A DNA stretch of 64,000 nucleotides from Plantago ovata (taxonomy: Eukaryota > Streptophyta > Magnoliopsida > Lamiales > Plantaginaceae). Position numbers and translations under genes: made by a program. The stretch spans positions 100,973,348-101,037,347 of the forward strand of contig CM051456.1 of the NCBI GenBank assembly GCA_028274465.1. The letters are read 5' to 3'. Below the pieces are notes generated by a model. That model searched no databases. It had not been told where the DNA came from and saw only the letters and a program-made list of their open reading frames with translations. Of this stretch, positions 33,815 to 44,885 are shown piece after piece; the first letter of the stretch is position 1, and every line of letters starts with the position of its first letter.

Positions 33815-34279
33815 GCCAAGCCAATGGGGGTGATGATATCCGGGAAGAATCACCATGGAGGAGCTTCCAGTCAGGAATGTAACATAGGCGCTGAAATCTT
33901 CAAAATCAATAGCTGCACCGGGATTTTTTATAGAGAAGCCAATCTTCCATTCTACTGCAACTTGATCATCAGTACTGGAGGTGTTGTCAAAGTTGAACGA
34001 GACGGAGGCATACTCAACTCTGAATTCCGGTGTTATCGGTTTACCATATCTGTGTTCATCAATAGATATTAATAGCATAAGTAAAAATACACAACCCACC
34101 AAGAGTAAAATTAATATTTCACCACAATCATGAGCGCTGGTCGTGGTTAAGGGTGGTGGTCTGGGATCCCGTGGTGGCTTGGATGAATTGTAGGCTTCGT
34201 CCTGGTGCTCAGTGGCAGTAGTGGTGAAGGGTGGTAGTGGCCGTGGCTGGAGGGGATAGACCATCACAGGTTCGGCCAT
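33815..34279 (-). pseudogene. NDR1/HIN1-like (LEA_2) protein, N-terminal piece
   Basis: Starts MAEPVMVYPL at 34279. A Pro/Thr-rich cytosolic tail (about 1-50) is followed by one membrane span, about residues 53-72 (ILILLLVGCVFLLMLLISI), and then the first half of an LEA_2 domain (FRVEYASVSFNF, VEWKIGFSIKNPG, DFEDFSAYVTF). This is the architecture of NHL proteins, plasma-membrane proteins tied to pathogen response. The frame meets a stop formed by the first bases of the retrotransposon LTR. The remainder is at 28075-28348. The original gene would have been intronless, like most NHL genes, with about 235-245 residues. A truncated product ending at the LTR is the most this copy could make. Confidence 0.88.
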
Positions 34280-34371
34280 TGTTGACTAGCTAGTGGTAAT
34301 AAATTAAATCAGTGCCTAAAGATTTGATTGATATTAATTTCTTGTGACTCACAAACGTATGCTTGTATGTA

Positions 34372-34390
34372 CGATATATATATATAGCAG
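34372..34390 (-). promoter_or_regulatory. TATA-like element of the NHL gene
   Basis: On the minus strand CTATATATATATATCG lies about 95-110 bp before the ATG at 34279, a normal distance for a TATA box and short leader. It is also simply an AT microsatellite, so the call is tentative. Confidence 0.4.
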
Positions 34391-35166
34391 AAGACTAAAT
34401 AAGAAGAAGGAAACTGAGAATAGGGGTAATTAATTCGACCTATATTAAATATAGAAATTTTCCATTGTTGGTTTATGGAAATTGCGATGGTAAATTCATA
34501 TACAGTAAAAGATCGTTAATTTTCCATGTTCTAGATTCTCTTTCCCTAAAAGATCAACTTCCCATAGAATATAGAACAAATACTATAATTATTATGAAGA
34601 AAAAAAAAAAAAAAGAAGAAGAAGAAATTTTGTAACGACCCTAAAATTTGATATAGAATATTTCTGAAAGCAATATTCCAGCTCCTTCTACTCAATGAGA
34701 GATAATATACTTGCATTTTCCATATGCATCTAGCTAATTAATATCTTCGAATGCAGGATTCGAAGATTATATAACTGGTTTATTCTTACAGTAATTCTTA
34801 AAAATGTTTATGATTTGATTTGCAGTAGTAGCATACATATAACCAAACAAATAGAGGAAGGCATGCATGTATAGATGAATAGGATTAACTGTATATGAGA
34901 ATGTATGCACTAAAATGTAACAGTAATAAAGAAAAATCTTTTTGCTTAAAGAACATTCCCACTAAAACTGTGTTTTTATATATCAACACTTCATGGAAAG
35001 TTAAAAATATTACGTCGAAAAATACATTAATTATAATTTATAAAGATTCAACATCGAAATGACAGGATTATATAAATTAACATTATACATTCTCCATGGC
35101 AGTCATATATCATATAGTATTATTAATGATCAGTTATAAGTTGCCAAAGAGCTGAACCATCCGTGT
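34391..35166. other. Upstream region of the NHL gene
   Basis: AT-rich, with an A/GAA tract at about 34600-34626. No gene or repeat recognised. Confidence 0.4.
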
Positions 35167-35370
35167 TTAACCGTGATTATCCAAGGGAGGAAGTTTCCAT
35201 TTACATTTTATGATGAAATTAAGAGAAGTTTCAGATTTGGGAGCCTGAATATACTGCCTAGCAGCATGGAGCATAGCCAACTGATCCAAGTTTTTATTAG
35301 CAAACAGAACACTGTTCCTCTCATGCAGGGGGCGGAAGCACGTTAAGGCCAGGTTAGGCAAGTGGCTCAC
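35167..35370 (-). pseudogene. Possible LINE reverse-transcriptase linker fragment
   Basis: A 67-residue minus-strand frame ending KCKWKLPPLDNHG resembles the 'W-x-PP-x-x-G' linker that precedes RNase H in plant LINE proteins. There is no RT or RNase H core in this piece. Weak call based on a short motif. Confidence 0.3.
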
Positions 35371-35636
35371 CTCGATTTTTTATGTGATATGTCCAATCAT
35401 AGCCCAATTAACGGAAACTTTAATTATATAATTTCAGTTCACATGGTTAGTCACAAATAGGGATGACCAAAAATTTACCATTACCACTGGTTTACCATTT
35501 ACCACCAATATTTTTATCATCGGTAATGGTAACCACTAAAAAATGAACGGTAAACTGTTAGTATTTTGCATTACCACCCAAAACGGTATGATTACCGTAC
35601 CACACATGCGGTAACCATTACCATAAACCCTACCAT

Positions 35637-35637
35637 A

Positions 35638-35695
<58 letters not shown>

Positions 35696-35770
35696 TTATT
35701 TTATTTTATTATAAACTAGACTTTTATTATTATTATTAATATTAATATTATTATTATTATTATTATTAAT
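35637..35770. repeat. ATT trinucleotide microsatellite
   Basis: Uninterrupted ATT units from about 35637 to 35692, then TTTTA units and interrupted ATT to about 35770, within the hAT element. Confidence 0.9.
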
Positions 35771-35801
35771 ATACATTAATATTTTATAACATACTTTATT
35801 A

Positions 35802-36683
35802 GGGTCCATATCTTTTTAGTGCCCTCCAAGATACCCTAATATCATAATTATACCCACTAGACTAACAATTACATTTTGGTACCGAGATTTGACTTTTTCA
35901 ATTTTCAATTATTGGATTTTGGCTTATCCAAACAGTGTTAGTGAAAAAAAACATGGCCTTATAATTTTCATAATTTTTCTTTTTCTTTTTTTCTTTTTTT
36001 CTTCCTTTTTCTTTTTATTCTCACCCTTATTCTTTTCTATTTTCTTCCTTTTTCTTTTTGTCGTTTTCTTTTTTCATCTTCCTCTTCTTCTTCAATTTTA
36101 CGTTACCGAATTATGTCTAGTACCGGAGCTCCGATCGAAGCTTCACAATGACAGTGAAGCTCCGATCGAGCTTCACTCATGGAGCTTCACTGTCACAGTG
36201 AAGCTTCGATCGAGCTTCAGTGAAGCTCTGATCGGTGTGAAGCTCTCCGACCGAGCTTCACTATTACACTGAAGCTCGAATCGGAGCTTCACAGCCCGAT
36301 TTTGGGTTGTGAAGCTCCGATTTGGAGCTTCACGCCCCAAATCGGAGCTGTGAAGTTCCGATAGCTCCGGTCGGAGCTCCGGTGACCGGAGCTCCGATCT
36401 TCTTTAATTTTTTTTATTTTTTAATATAATTTTATTTTTTGTTATATTTCATTTTTAATATTAAGTTTATAGGGTAATAAAGTTTTAGAAATTATGTAAT
36501 TTAAAAGACAAAGAAAAAAGAAAAGAAAGTTAAGCCCTTGTTTGGATCACCCAATGGAAATTGTGTAACTACAGCAAAGTCAACCCAAAAATCCATTTTC
36601 AGGTACTAGAATGTAATTGTTGATCTATTGGGTACAATTTTAAGAATGAGGTGTCTAGTAGGGTAGTATTCTGTAAATATCTC
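35802..36683. mobile_element. Mutator-like MITE with GGAGCT-rich core, copy 2
   Basis: 882 bp inside the hAT element, with a perfect 10-bp duplication TACTTTATTA (35792-35801, 36684-36693). Ends resemble copy 1: left TTAGTGCCCTCCAAGATAC against right (other strand) TACTACCCTACTAGACAC. Order: pyrimidine tract (about 35970-36095), GC-rich core 36120-36399 of inverted GGAGCTTCAC / GTGAAGCTCC words, AT-rich tract, then CTTGTTTGGAT. No coding capacity. Confidence 0.75.
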
Positions 36684-38005
36684 TACTTTATTATTAATTA
36701 TGCCCATTTTTATTTATTCTCAAAAGATATATTATATTTTACATATGAAAATTTTCACTTTCTCATATATGCCATAACAAATACATACCTATTTATTATT
36801 TCTATGTCTAATACATGCCTATTTGATATTGATCGATATGATTGTGATAAGTTAGTGTGACACTATATTGATGGATGGCCACATGTATTTATATGTTTTC
36901 TATGCTTGAAAATGACATCATTATGAAAGTCTTTCTTATTATGAACTCTAATTCAAGTTCTTTATATTTTATTCCACGTTTAAGTAGATATTAAAGTTTG
37001 TTAACATGATATGAACGGTTACCAGTTTACCACTAGTACGGTTACCATTTTTTGAGTTACCAGCGGTAACGGTTACCACATATTTTGGGACGGTAAACGG
37101 TTGCAAAAATGATTCACCACCCGCGAGCGGTACGGTAAACGGTTAGAGTTAATTTTTTACCATTACCATCCACTACAAGAAATACAACTTTTAGCGACGG
37201 ATTAATAGATACGGATGGCATCCGTCGCTAAATAGCGACGGATCGCTACTCTTAGCGACGGATAAGGACGAACTGCGCTCTAAGCTCAGTTCGTCCTTTG
37301 GAACACCCAATCCGGCTTGCATTTAGCGACGGATTAGTTTTACCTGTCGCTAAATTGGCGACGGATATAACTGTCCGTCGCTATTGGAGTTGACCAATAT
37401 AAAAATAAAAGGGAAAGAAATTGGATAATCAACTTATAGTGACGGATAAGGTCATCCGTCGCTAAGTTCTGTATACAGATCGCGATCGTCTTCTTCCTCC
37501 CCCATTTCTTCTCTGCCTCTCTTCTCTTCTCAACCCGCGAAAATAACTAAAATTTGAATCTTGAGCATTACTCATCCAAATCGAGCAATCTTGGAGTCTA
37601 TTCGAAGCTAGTGGAGCAAGGAACAAGATTGGGCATTCAATTTCATTACCCATGGACCATTTGTTCCAAAATTGAAGGTAATTTGCATAAACCCTAACTT
37701 TGAAATATTTGGGAATTCGTTGATTTTCGATGTGTTTGAGCAAATTCATGTTTATGTTTAGTTCCTACTAGGTTGTTTAACAAGTATTGAGTAGTATATT
37801 ATCCTTGGACTTGATAATTTGATAGATTTATGGTGAAATTGAATTCTTGGTGATATTGAGTATTGAGTATGGGTGGTAAATGTTGAAATTGAGTATTGAC
37901 TATATGATGTATGGATGCTAAATGTTGAGATTGAGTATTGACTCCATGTTGTAATTAATATTATTTTGTTTAGATTGGTATTTTTATATATAGGTAGTTT
38001 ATCTG

Positions 38006-39082
38006 ATGGATCGTTATTGGATGTACAACCGTGTTGCTAATGGATTCATCCTTCCTAGTTTTGAGGAAGGCGTACGAGCCTTCATTGAATTTGCATTGGC
38101 ACATCCCAATTGTGTGAGCAAAGGGTCTATAAGGTGCCCTTGCAATGCCAAAAAATGTAGGAATTTCAACTATTTGCCTCCTACAACGGTAGTTGAACAC
38201 TTGAGACGGAATGGGTTTGTTCCTGGATATGCTATATGGGATTGTCATGGTGAGAAACTACCACCACGTCCCTTTCCAATAGACCCACAGATGATGAAGA
38301 AGAGACAAAGGAGGGGAAGTGCCTCTGACCCCCGTCCAAGTTCTCAATTGTTTCCCCGACTTTGTAATGCTTCTGATGGTGAGCGGATGGAAGAGATGGT
38401 GCATAATCTAGCTGGTCCAGCTTTTGCTCCTAATGATGTAGAGGAGCCACCAAATGCAGAGGACCAGAAATTCTTTGACATGTTGGAAGCTGTGAAGAAA
38501 CCCATATGGGAAGGATGCCCTACATACACGGAGATGTCTTTGTTGTCTAGGCTGATGGCTAACAAGGCATTGGGTGGAGGCCAGTCTGAGGAGGCCTTCA
38601 GTGCAAATGTTCAGTTGCTATCCGAGTGTTGTCCTCAACCCAATCTAATGCCTAAGGACTATTACCAAGCTCAGAAGAAGATGAGAGCTATGGGGTTGCC
38701 TATGGAGAAGATAGATTGTTGTGAGAAGATGTGCATGATTTATTGGGGGGGAGGACAAAGATCTACTTGAGTGCAAGTTCTGTGGCCATGCAAGATACAG
38801 TCGCTACAAAGAGGGGGCATCAAACAAACGACAGAAGAAGAATCTATCTTTCAAGAAGATGTGGTACTTTCCCCTAGCACCTCGGTTGAAGACGTTGTAT
38901 GCATCCATCACAACGGCCGATAAGACGTGGTGGCACAGTGAAAGAGTGGCTCCAAAGGATCCTAAACTAATGGAGCACCCAACAGACACACCAGCATGGA
39001 AAGAGTTTGACAAGCTCTATGGAGATTTCGCAGCCGAGCCTAGGAATGTACGACTCGGGCCATTCGACATAATATTCAATAC
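38006..39082 (+). pseudogene. CACTA transposase-associated domain, frameshifted
   Basis: The first part (38006-38770) encodes MDRYWMYNR, FIEFALAHPNCVSKGSIRCPCNAKKCRN and VVEHLRRNGFVPGYAIWDCHGE, the Transpos_assoc pattern (PF13963) with its Cys-rich core. A run of seven G at about 38744-38750 has one base too many; the true frame continues after it as KFCGHARYSRYK and MWYFPLAPRLKTLYAS, the start of the TNP2 transposase, up to GPFDIIFNT. There the coding block ends with a donor at 39083, where intact elements continue into the transposase core. A GT-AG intron 39083-39173 joins it to the next block. Confidence 0.85.
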
Positions 39083-39138
39083 GTAAGTACCTTTCTCCTT
39101 TCACTTTGTAAATACTATCTCCATTGGACACCCACTAA

Positions 39139-40119
39139 ATGATATCTTCTGATCATTACTTAATTATCCGCAGTGCTTTCAAAGAGCGCTGTCTGCGAGA
39201 GGATCCACTCATGGCAGATGACACCATTGAGTATGAACGTACCATGAGGTTGGAAGCTGAATTTGCAGATTGGTTCAAGGCTTATGTCAGAAATGAAGAG
39301 AACAGGGTTGATGATCCATATCTCCATGCCCTTGCCGCTGGGCCATATAGATTGGCACACACATATGAAGGTTACATAGTCAATGGCTTGAGATTCCACA
39401 CGGTTGGCCATTCTAACTCGGCCATGGCAACCACCAACTCAGGGGTTTCTGTCAATGCAGCAGACACAGGATCACCTGACATGTTTGATTTCTACGGGAA
39501 GTTGAAACGAGTCATCAGACTTGAATACCCCGGAACGCCTAAGAAAAGGGTCTTCCTCTTCGAAGTTAATTGGTATGATCCTACTCCAGAAGGTACAAGG
39601 ATGAATGAGCAGAGTGAATCGGTTGACATTAACTTGAAGAGGAAGTATAGGAAGTATGAACCTTTTATCTTGGCTACTCGAGCACGCCAGGTGATGTATC
39701 TTCCATATCCCACCTTGAAACGGTCCCAAAATGACTGGGTGGCTGCTATCCATATACGTGCACGCTCCAAGGTGGAGTACATTGAAGATGATGACTCAAC
39801 GACTAACTCCTACCAAGAAGCGAGTGTGGACTTGGGTGCACTTGATAGGAACCCCGTTCATGTCATGGATGAAGTCATACATCTTCACGATGGCACATTT
39901 GTGGACTTAGCCACAGGCGATGAAGAGGGTACAAACTATACTTACATGTATTGTCTGTGTGGTTTATTTGTTTATGCACTAAGTACGAAAGTTTTATTAA
40001 TTACTGAATAAGTTGCAATTGATGTGTACATATGAACTTATATCTTTCATTTTGTATGGTTCTTTGTCTCTGCAGATCCCCTCCTTGGTCAACTTCAGCC
40101 TCCCATGCCAGCTGTGTGA
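39139..40119 (+). pseudogene. CACTA C-terminal block with DUF4216-like domain
   Basis: The exon starts at 39174 after an acceptor; the frame is open from 39139. Residues from there show the DUF4218-type tail (ECYIVNG-like TYEGYIVNGLRFHTVGHSNSA) and then DUF4216: IRLEYPGTPKKRVFLFEVNWYDP, VDINLKRKYRKYEPFILATRARQVMYLPYP. A second intron 39929-40075 leads to a last exon ending at a stop at 40117-40119. These domains accompany CACTA transposases but have no known catalytic role. The frame here is intact. Confidence 0.8.
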
Positions 40120-41032
40120 TTCACAATACCTTATTGCTATCATGGTACGTTTACAAACTGGTTCATTAGTGTGAGTGGTATGTTAGCCACTGTATGTGTT
40201 TGGGTGATATGTTAGTCACCATGTGTTAGTGAATTTAGGGCTATGTGAGTTGTATGTTGATTCAGGTTCAATCTTTTAACTTTCTCCTTTTCATTTTGTT
40301 TTTACAGGCATGTTCGTGTAGATTGGGATCCTTTGGACTTGGAATTGTTACTTTGCAATGTTGGATTATTAGAGTTAGCAATTGCATGCATTGTAACTAG
40401 TTTAGAATCTTCGACACCTTATATACATTCGTGTTCAATGAACTTCCAACATTTGTCTATTTATATTAATGATTTTTCACCATTTTGAGTTTACTTTATG
40501 ACTCGTTTCAATGAGGATTATGGACAATTGATGTATATACTGTATGTACAGGTTTTGGTATTATAAATTGGCTATCAAAATAGGGAAAAAAAAATTTTTT
40601 TACACTCCAGATTTAGCGACAGATGATGTTATCCGTATCTATATATAGCGACGGATTATGTTATCCGTCTCTATATATAGAGACGGATGAAATTATCCGT
40701 CGCTAAAGAGCTTGAACCACGTTTAGACACCTGTCACTACGTTTAGCGACGGATAAACTTATCCGTCGCTATATATGGAGACGGATAAGTATTCCGTCAC
40801 AACTTTGGTCAACGATGAAGTTTGCGACGGATCGTTGAATCCGTCGCTGAAAACAGCGACGGATCATATTATCCGTCGCTTATTTCATTAGCGACGCCAC
40901 TTTTCGCGACGTCCTATTTAGCGACGGAGTCTCCGTCGCTAATGCCTGTTAGCGACGGATCGGGCCTGAATAGCATCCGTCGCTAAAATCCGGTTTTTCT
41001 TGTAGTGATCGGTGCTCATCCCTAGTCACAAA

Positions 41033-42608
41033 GGTAGTGTGTTGTACTGCATTTTTCCGGTTGTATAAGTTATCTCTGTTCCTTAACGATCCAGGTTTGA
41101 TTAACCTCTTAACCATTTATATTTCGTTAATTTTTCATTTAAGTTTTCTACTACATATCTTTCTATATTTTTCATTTTTAGTTTTCCCCTTTATTTTCTT
41201 TTAAGATATCATTTTATTTTATTGAAAAGAAAATATAAAGTGATAAAATATCATATTAACTTTTCTTATTTTCTATAAACTATAGGAAATACATGAAACA
41301 TGTAAAATATTTGTTTAATTATAATACTCTTATTCAAGTGTGATAGCTTGGTTATATATACCTTGTGGAAAGAAGTTCATATATTCAATTCAACTGCAGT
41401 TCGGTCTCAAAAGAATAGTGTTGATTTCTCTTCTTTTTTTTCCACTATTTACTTATTTAGACTAAATATGCCTTGACCATTCCCTACCCATAAAATTTTA
41501 GGATTATGTAAAGACAAGGGAGTCCTGTAGTATGCAAGACAATCTCAGAGCTAGGGCATGAAATTAGAAAGAAAATCCACATCTCACAGCAATTCCTCAA
41601 CCATTCCCTCCCCATAACATAAAATTCTATGATTCTGTAAAGAAAATGGGAGTCCTATTGTATGCAATTCTCAGTAACATTACGAACATGGCACAATTTT
41701 CCAAAGCTCCACACACCGGTAACATGGTTATACATACTATTATTGACAAGTCAATTGAAAGTAATGAAAGCACTGCCACGAAAGACATGTACATTTCTTT
41801 TAACAAATTGATAGCCCTACTAGTAGTTTTGAACTGTAATTATATCAACAATATAGTAAAGCATGGACGTATGATTAACACCAATAAACCAAGTATCTCA
41901 ACCTACTAAAAATCAGTGCACAAGTAAAGACATACTAGTTCACCGAACCATCATGAAGAAATCCATCACGAATCTGAGAAGCCACATCACATCAAGTACA
42001 ACACCATGTAGCTAAAGAAGCCATGTCAATCAAACAGCGTTTGGACACCACTTCATCCAAGCTGGTGATTTAGTTAATCACGCCACCACCAGGAATAGGA
42101 ATCCAACAATTATTGCAAACATAAAACAAATTTCAATAAGGTCTCCACAGAAGCAAACACGATATTGAACATAACAAAGGAAGGAAGGAGAAACAAAAAC
42201 CTAATTGAAGGTACGACAGAAATTGAACGGGTAGAAATTAAATCAAATCAAAAACCTAATTGAAGTAAGGACTGATGAAAAGTTCCCTCACAAAAGCACA
42301 ACATTATGTTCTCAAAGAAGGTATACGTCATCATGATGTGAATCGTGATGCAAGCCAACACCACATACATCTTATTATAAGGCCTGGCCGTCATAGAAAG
42401 AATAAGATGCTTCAAGAACTCTCCCAGCACCAGAAAAGACAAAGCTGCAGGAGCATCACATTACTAAATTCCACCAACTCTGCCTAGGGTCACAGGATAC
42501 CAATTCTTGGTCGGCGGATTCAAACTTTTTTTTTAATTTTAATGATAGGTCGAATTGCACCGCGTATGTTTATACGCCCCTTTCTGATCTTCGGCATTAT
42601 GGCAAAAC
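41033..42608. other. Intergenic, nothing recognised
   Basis: AT-rich. The frames at 41646-41909 and 42248-42487 have no family signature. No RNA gene seen. About 41510-41680 holds two diverged copies of a stretch (GGGAGTCCTGTAGTATGCAA and GGGAGTCCTATTGTATGCAA). Confidence 0.4.
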
Positions 42609-42732
42609 CTTCACAACAAAAACGAAACAAGAAACATCCTCATCATCTAGATCTAAAATCATCACTAATACTTCACAACAAAAACGAAACAAGAAACATC
42701 CTCATCATCTAGATCTAAAATCATCACTAATA
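42609..42732. repeat. 62-bp tandem duplication
   Basis: Two adjacent, essentially identical 62-bp units starting CTTCACAACAAAAACG (42609 and 42671). Confidence 0.9.
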
Positions 42733-42823
42733 CTCAATCGAATTACCATACTCTCTGTATAATTTTGATTCCTATAAGCATGAATGAATGATTAATTTGA
42801 ATTTTCAAAATCATCATCATTAT

Positions 42824-44464
42824 TGTTAGGAAACTTGTAATTTTGATGAGCAATTTACCATGCTAAATTAAGGAAAGTTCAGTAACTAGTACTCTTAAGG
42901 TCCATAGGAATTTAGAATTGTAAGGACATTGTAAAAGAGGACTGTTTGCTGATGACTTAGTTAGGTGTTAGATAAGTTATTTCTTTAGTGTATGACGTAT
43001 TTTATTTTATGAGAAGAAAATAACTTATTGACACTTTAGCTTATGATGTATCTTATTTTCTGAAAGGAAAATAACCTATTGAAGCATTTGCTGAAGATAT
43101 ATTTTGTTTATTATAAACAAATTTATTGAAGCAAATAGAAACCGCTCAGAATCTTGAAGACTTTTGAAGATCTGAAGACTTGAAGAATTCGAAGACTTGA
43201 AAACTTGAAGATTGCTGAAGACTGGTAAGGCACGTGTTGTTCAGAAAGTGGAATGTTCAGCAAACAACATTGCATAAGTGAAAATCTGAAAGACAGAGTA
43301 GGTTGTGCTTGCTGAAACTGAGACTGACCACTTGTTGATAAACATATGTGACCTCTTGCTGAATGTACGTGAATTTGCGCTCCAATGTTACTGTTTGAAT
43401 TCTATTCAAATGTGCATTTAATGCAAAGCTTACACGCGAAGGACATGAAGACTAGAAGACAAACAAAGTCGCTGCTGAAAGTACAAAAAGCAAGATAGTG
43501 ACATGTTAAGGAACAAAAGCCTTAGGATTTGAAATTCAAACGGCTCCTTACTTGCACTATAAATAGAGATCATCCAGCAAAGAGTTGAAGTGTGTCAACA
43601 ACGTGATCAAACTCTCACTTGTGCTTAAAAACTCACAAACCTTCAAACACTCTTACTGTCATTGATCCGTTCCAAGACTTAAAGCTTGAAAAAGCTACTT
43701 GTGAAGAAGTAGAACAAACTCGGCTAAGAAATTAGTTAAGCGTTCTTTCTTTCGAACAAGAACAAGTCTTGACACCAGAAACAATCAAACTTGTTTACTG
43801 CAAAGTATTCCAAGTTGTGTTTCTTAGATTACTTGTTGTAACTGAATAAATTATAATTAAGTTATCTCACCCCAAAACTCTCTAACTGAAAATACACTCT
43901 TTCAGGCGTGATATTCAGGGGGAACTTAATCGAGCATAGTTTTGCTGATTAAAAGTACCAAGTTTGGTGGAGAACAAGGTTGAGTTCTCTAGTTTAGGTT
44001 GGATACAAAGCAAGTGTGCTTTGGTGTCTGTTGAATCGCTTTAGATAAGAGATTGTAAGGAACCTCAATCATATCTTAGTGGATTCAGTCCTAGAAAGGA
44101 CGAAGTGGATTAGTTGAGAGATTACGCCACTCTCAGATACCACTATAAAAGTGTTTGTGTGATTTACTTACTGTATTTAGCTTTCAGCAAATTATATCTG
44201 CCTGTACACAGTCACTCACCTCACTTGCTGAAGCCTTTACTTGCTGAAAAAAGTACTTATTGTTTCAAAGACTTCCGCTCTCTGATTTTAAGTATCAGCA
44301 AATCAAGCTACTGTAAAGTAACTTACGCTTGCTGAGAAAGTTAAGTATCAGCAAACTCATTACTGAAAAGTAATAAGTACTTGCTGAGAAAGTTTTAATC
44401 GACGAAAGTTTGAAAAGACTATTCACCCCCCTTAGTCTTTTCTTGTTGTTTAAAGGGACCAACA
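42824..44464 (+). mobile_element. Solo LTR of a copia-type element with long LTRs
   Basis: 1641 bp, begins TGTTAGGAAACTTG and ends AAAGGGACCAACA, flanked by a perfect ATTAT duplication (42819-42823, 44465-44469). A TATAAATAG box at about 43559 and AATAAA at about 43846 mark promoter and polyadenylation signals. The ATTCACCCCCCTTAGTC end is common in plant copia LTRs. No primer site or internal region follows, so it is a solo LTR. It is rich in TTGCTGA and TCAGCAA words. Confidence 0.85.
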
Positions 44465-44802
44465 ATTATCATGTAGATCACACTAACACTCAGAATTAGA
44501 ACTCAAACAACTAATCATTCATCATCACGCAACATCATTCATTGTATCATCAACATCATCATGTAGCATCATTCATTGTCATCATCATCATCATATAATA
44601 CAAAATTAGGCTTTATCAGAGAGAGGTTAGTATTGGTCACGTACCATCAGCAGTGAACTCTTCATTTACAGATTCTTCACGTACAAAGCTAACAATCCTC
44701 AACAACAGAGCAATCACCATGGTAGATAGCCTCATAATCAAACCTAAGAGCAGCATGAATGGCTGCCTGATGATCCTCACACAACAATTCCTCTCTATCC
44801 TA

Positions 44803-44850
44803 GCATATATATATATATATATATACATAAATATATATATATATATATAC
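44803..44850. repeat. AT dinucleotide microsatellite
   Basis: Two AT runs separated by ACATAA. Confidence 0.9.
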
Positions 44851-44885
44851 GCGGTTTGTTGCGGCACGTGGGTGTGTTATATATA

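Larger units (their letters stand above)
37171..41007 (+). mobile_element. CACTA (En/Spm) element lacking the transposase core
   Basis: 3837 bp, left end CACTACAAGAAATACAAC and right end GGTTTTTCTTGTAGTG, flanked by the 3-bp duplication ATC (37168-37170, 41008-41010). Subterminal regions of about 290 bp (left) and 380 bp (right) hold many TAGCGACGGAT / ATCCGTCGCTA words. Two coding blocks remain: the transposase-associated N-terminal domain (38006-39082) and a DUF4216-like C-terminal block (39139-40119). The TNP2 catalytic region expected between them is absent. Confidence 0.93.
35458..41024. mobile_element. Non-autonomous hAT-type element with two nested insertions
   Basis: The ends TAGGGATGACCA and (right, other strand) TAGGGATGAGCA are inverted repeats, flanked by a perfect 8-bp duplication GTCACAAA (35450-35457, 41025-41032), the hAT target length. 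The sequence of its own (about 35458-35801, 36694-37170, 41011-41024) is non-coding and packed with GGTAAC / GTTACC and GGTAAA / TTTACC words in both orientations, typical of hAT subterminal repeats. It carries a Mutator-like MITE (35802-36683) and a CACTA element (37171-41007). Confidence 0.88.

Noticed and set aside
35641..35700. CRISPR-like or other ordered repeat array
   Set aside because: Plain ATT microsatellite without spacers.
36000..36272. 127-residue Phe-rich ORF
   Set aside because: Arises from the pyrimidine tract and palindromic core of the Mutator-like MITE.
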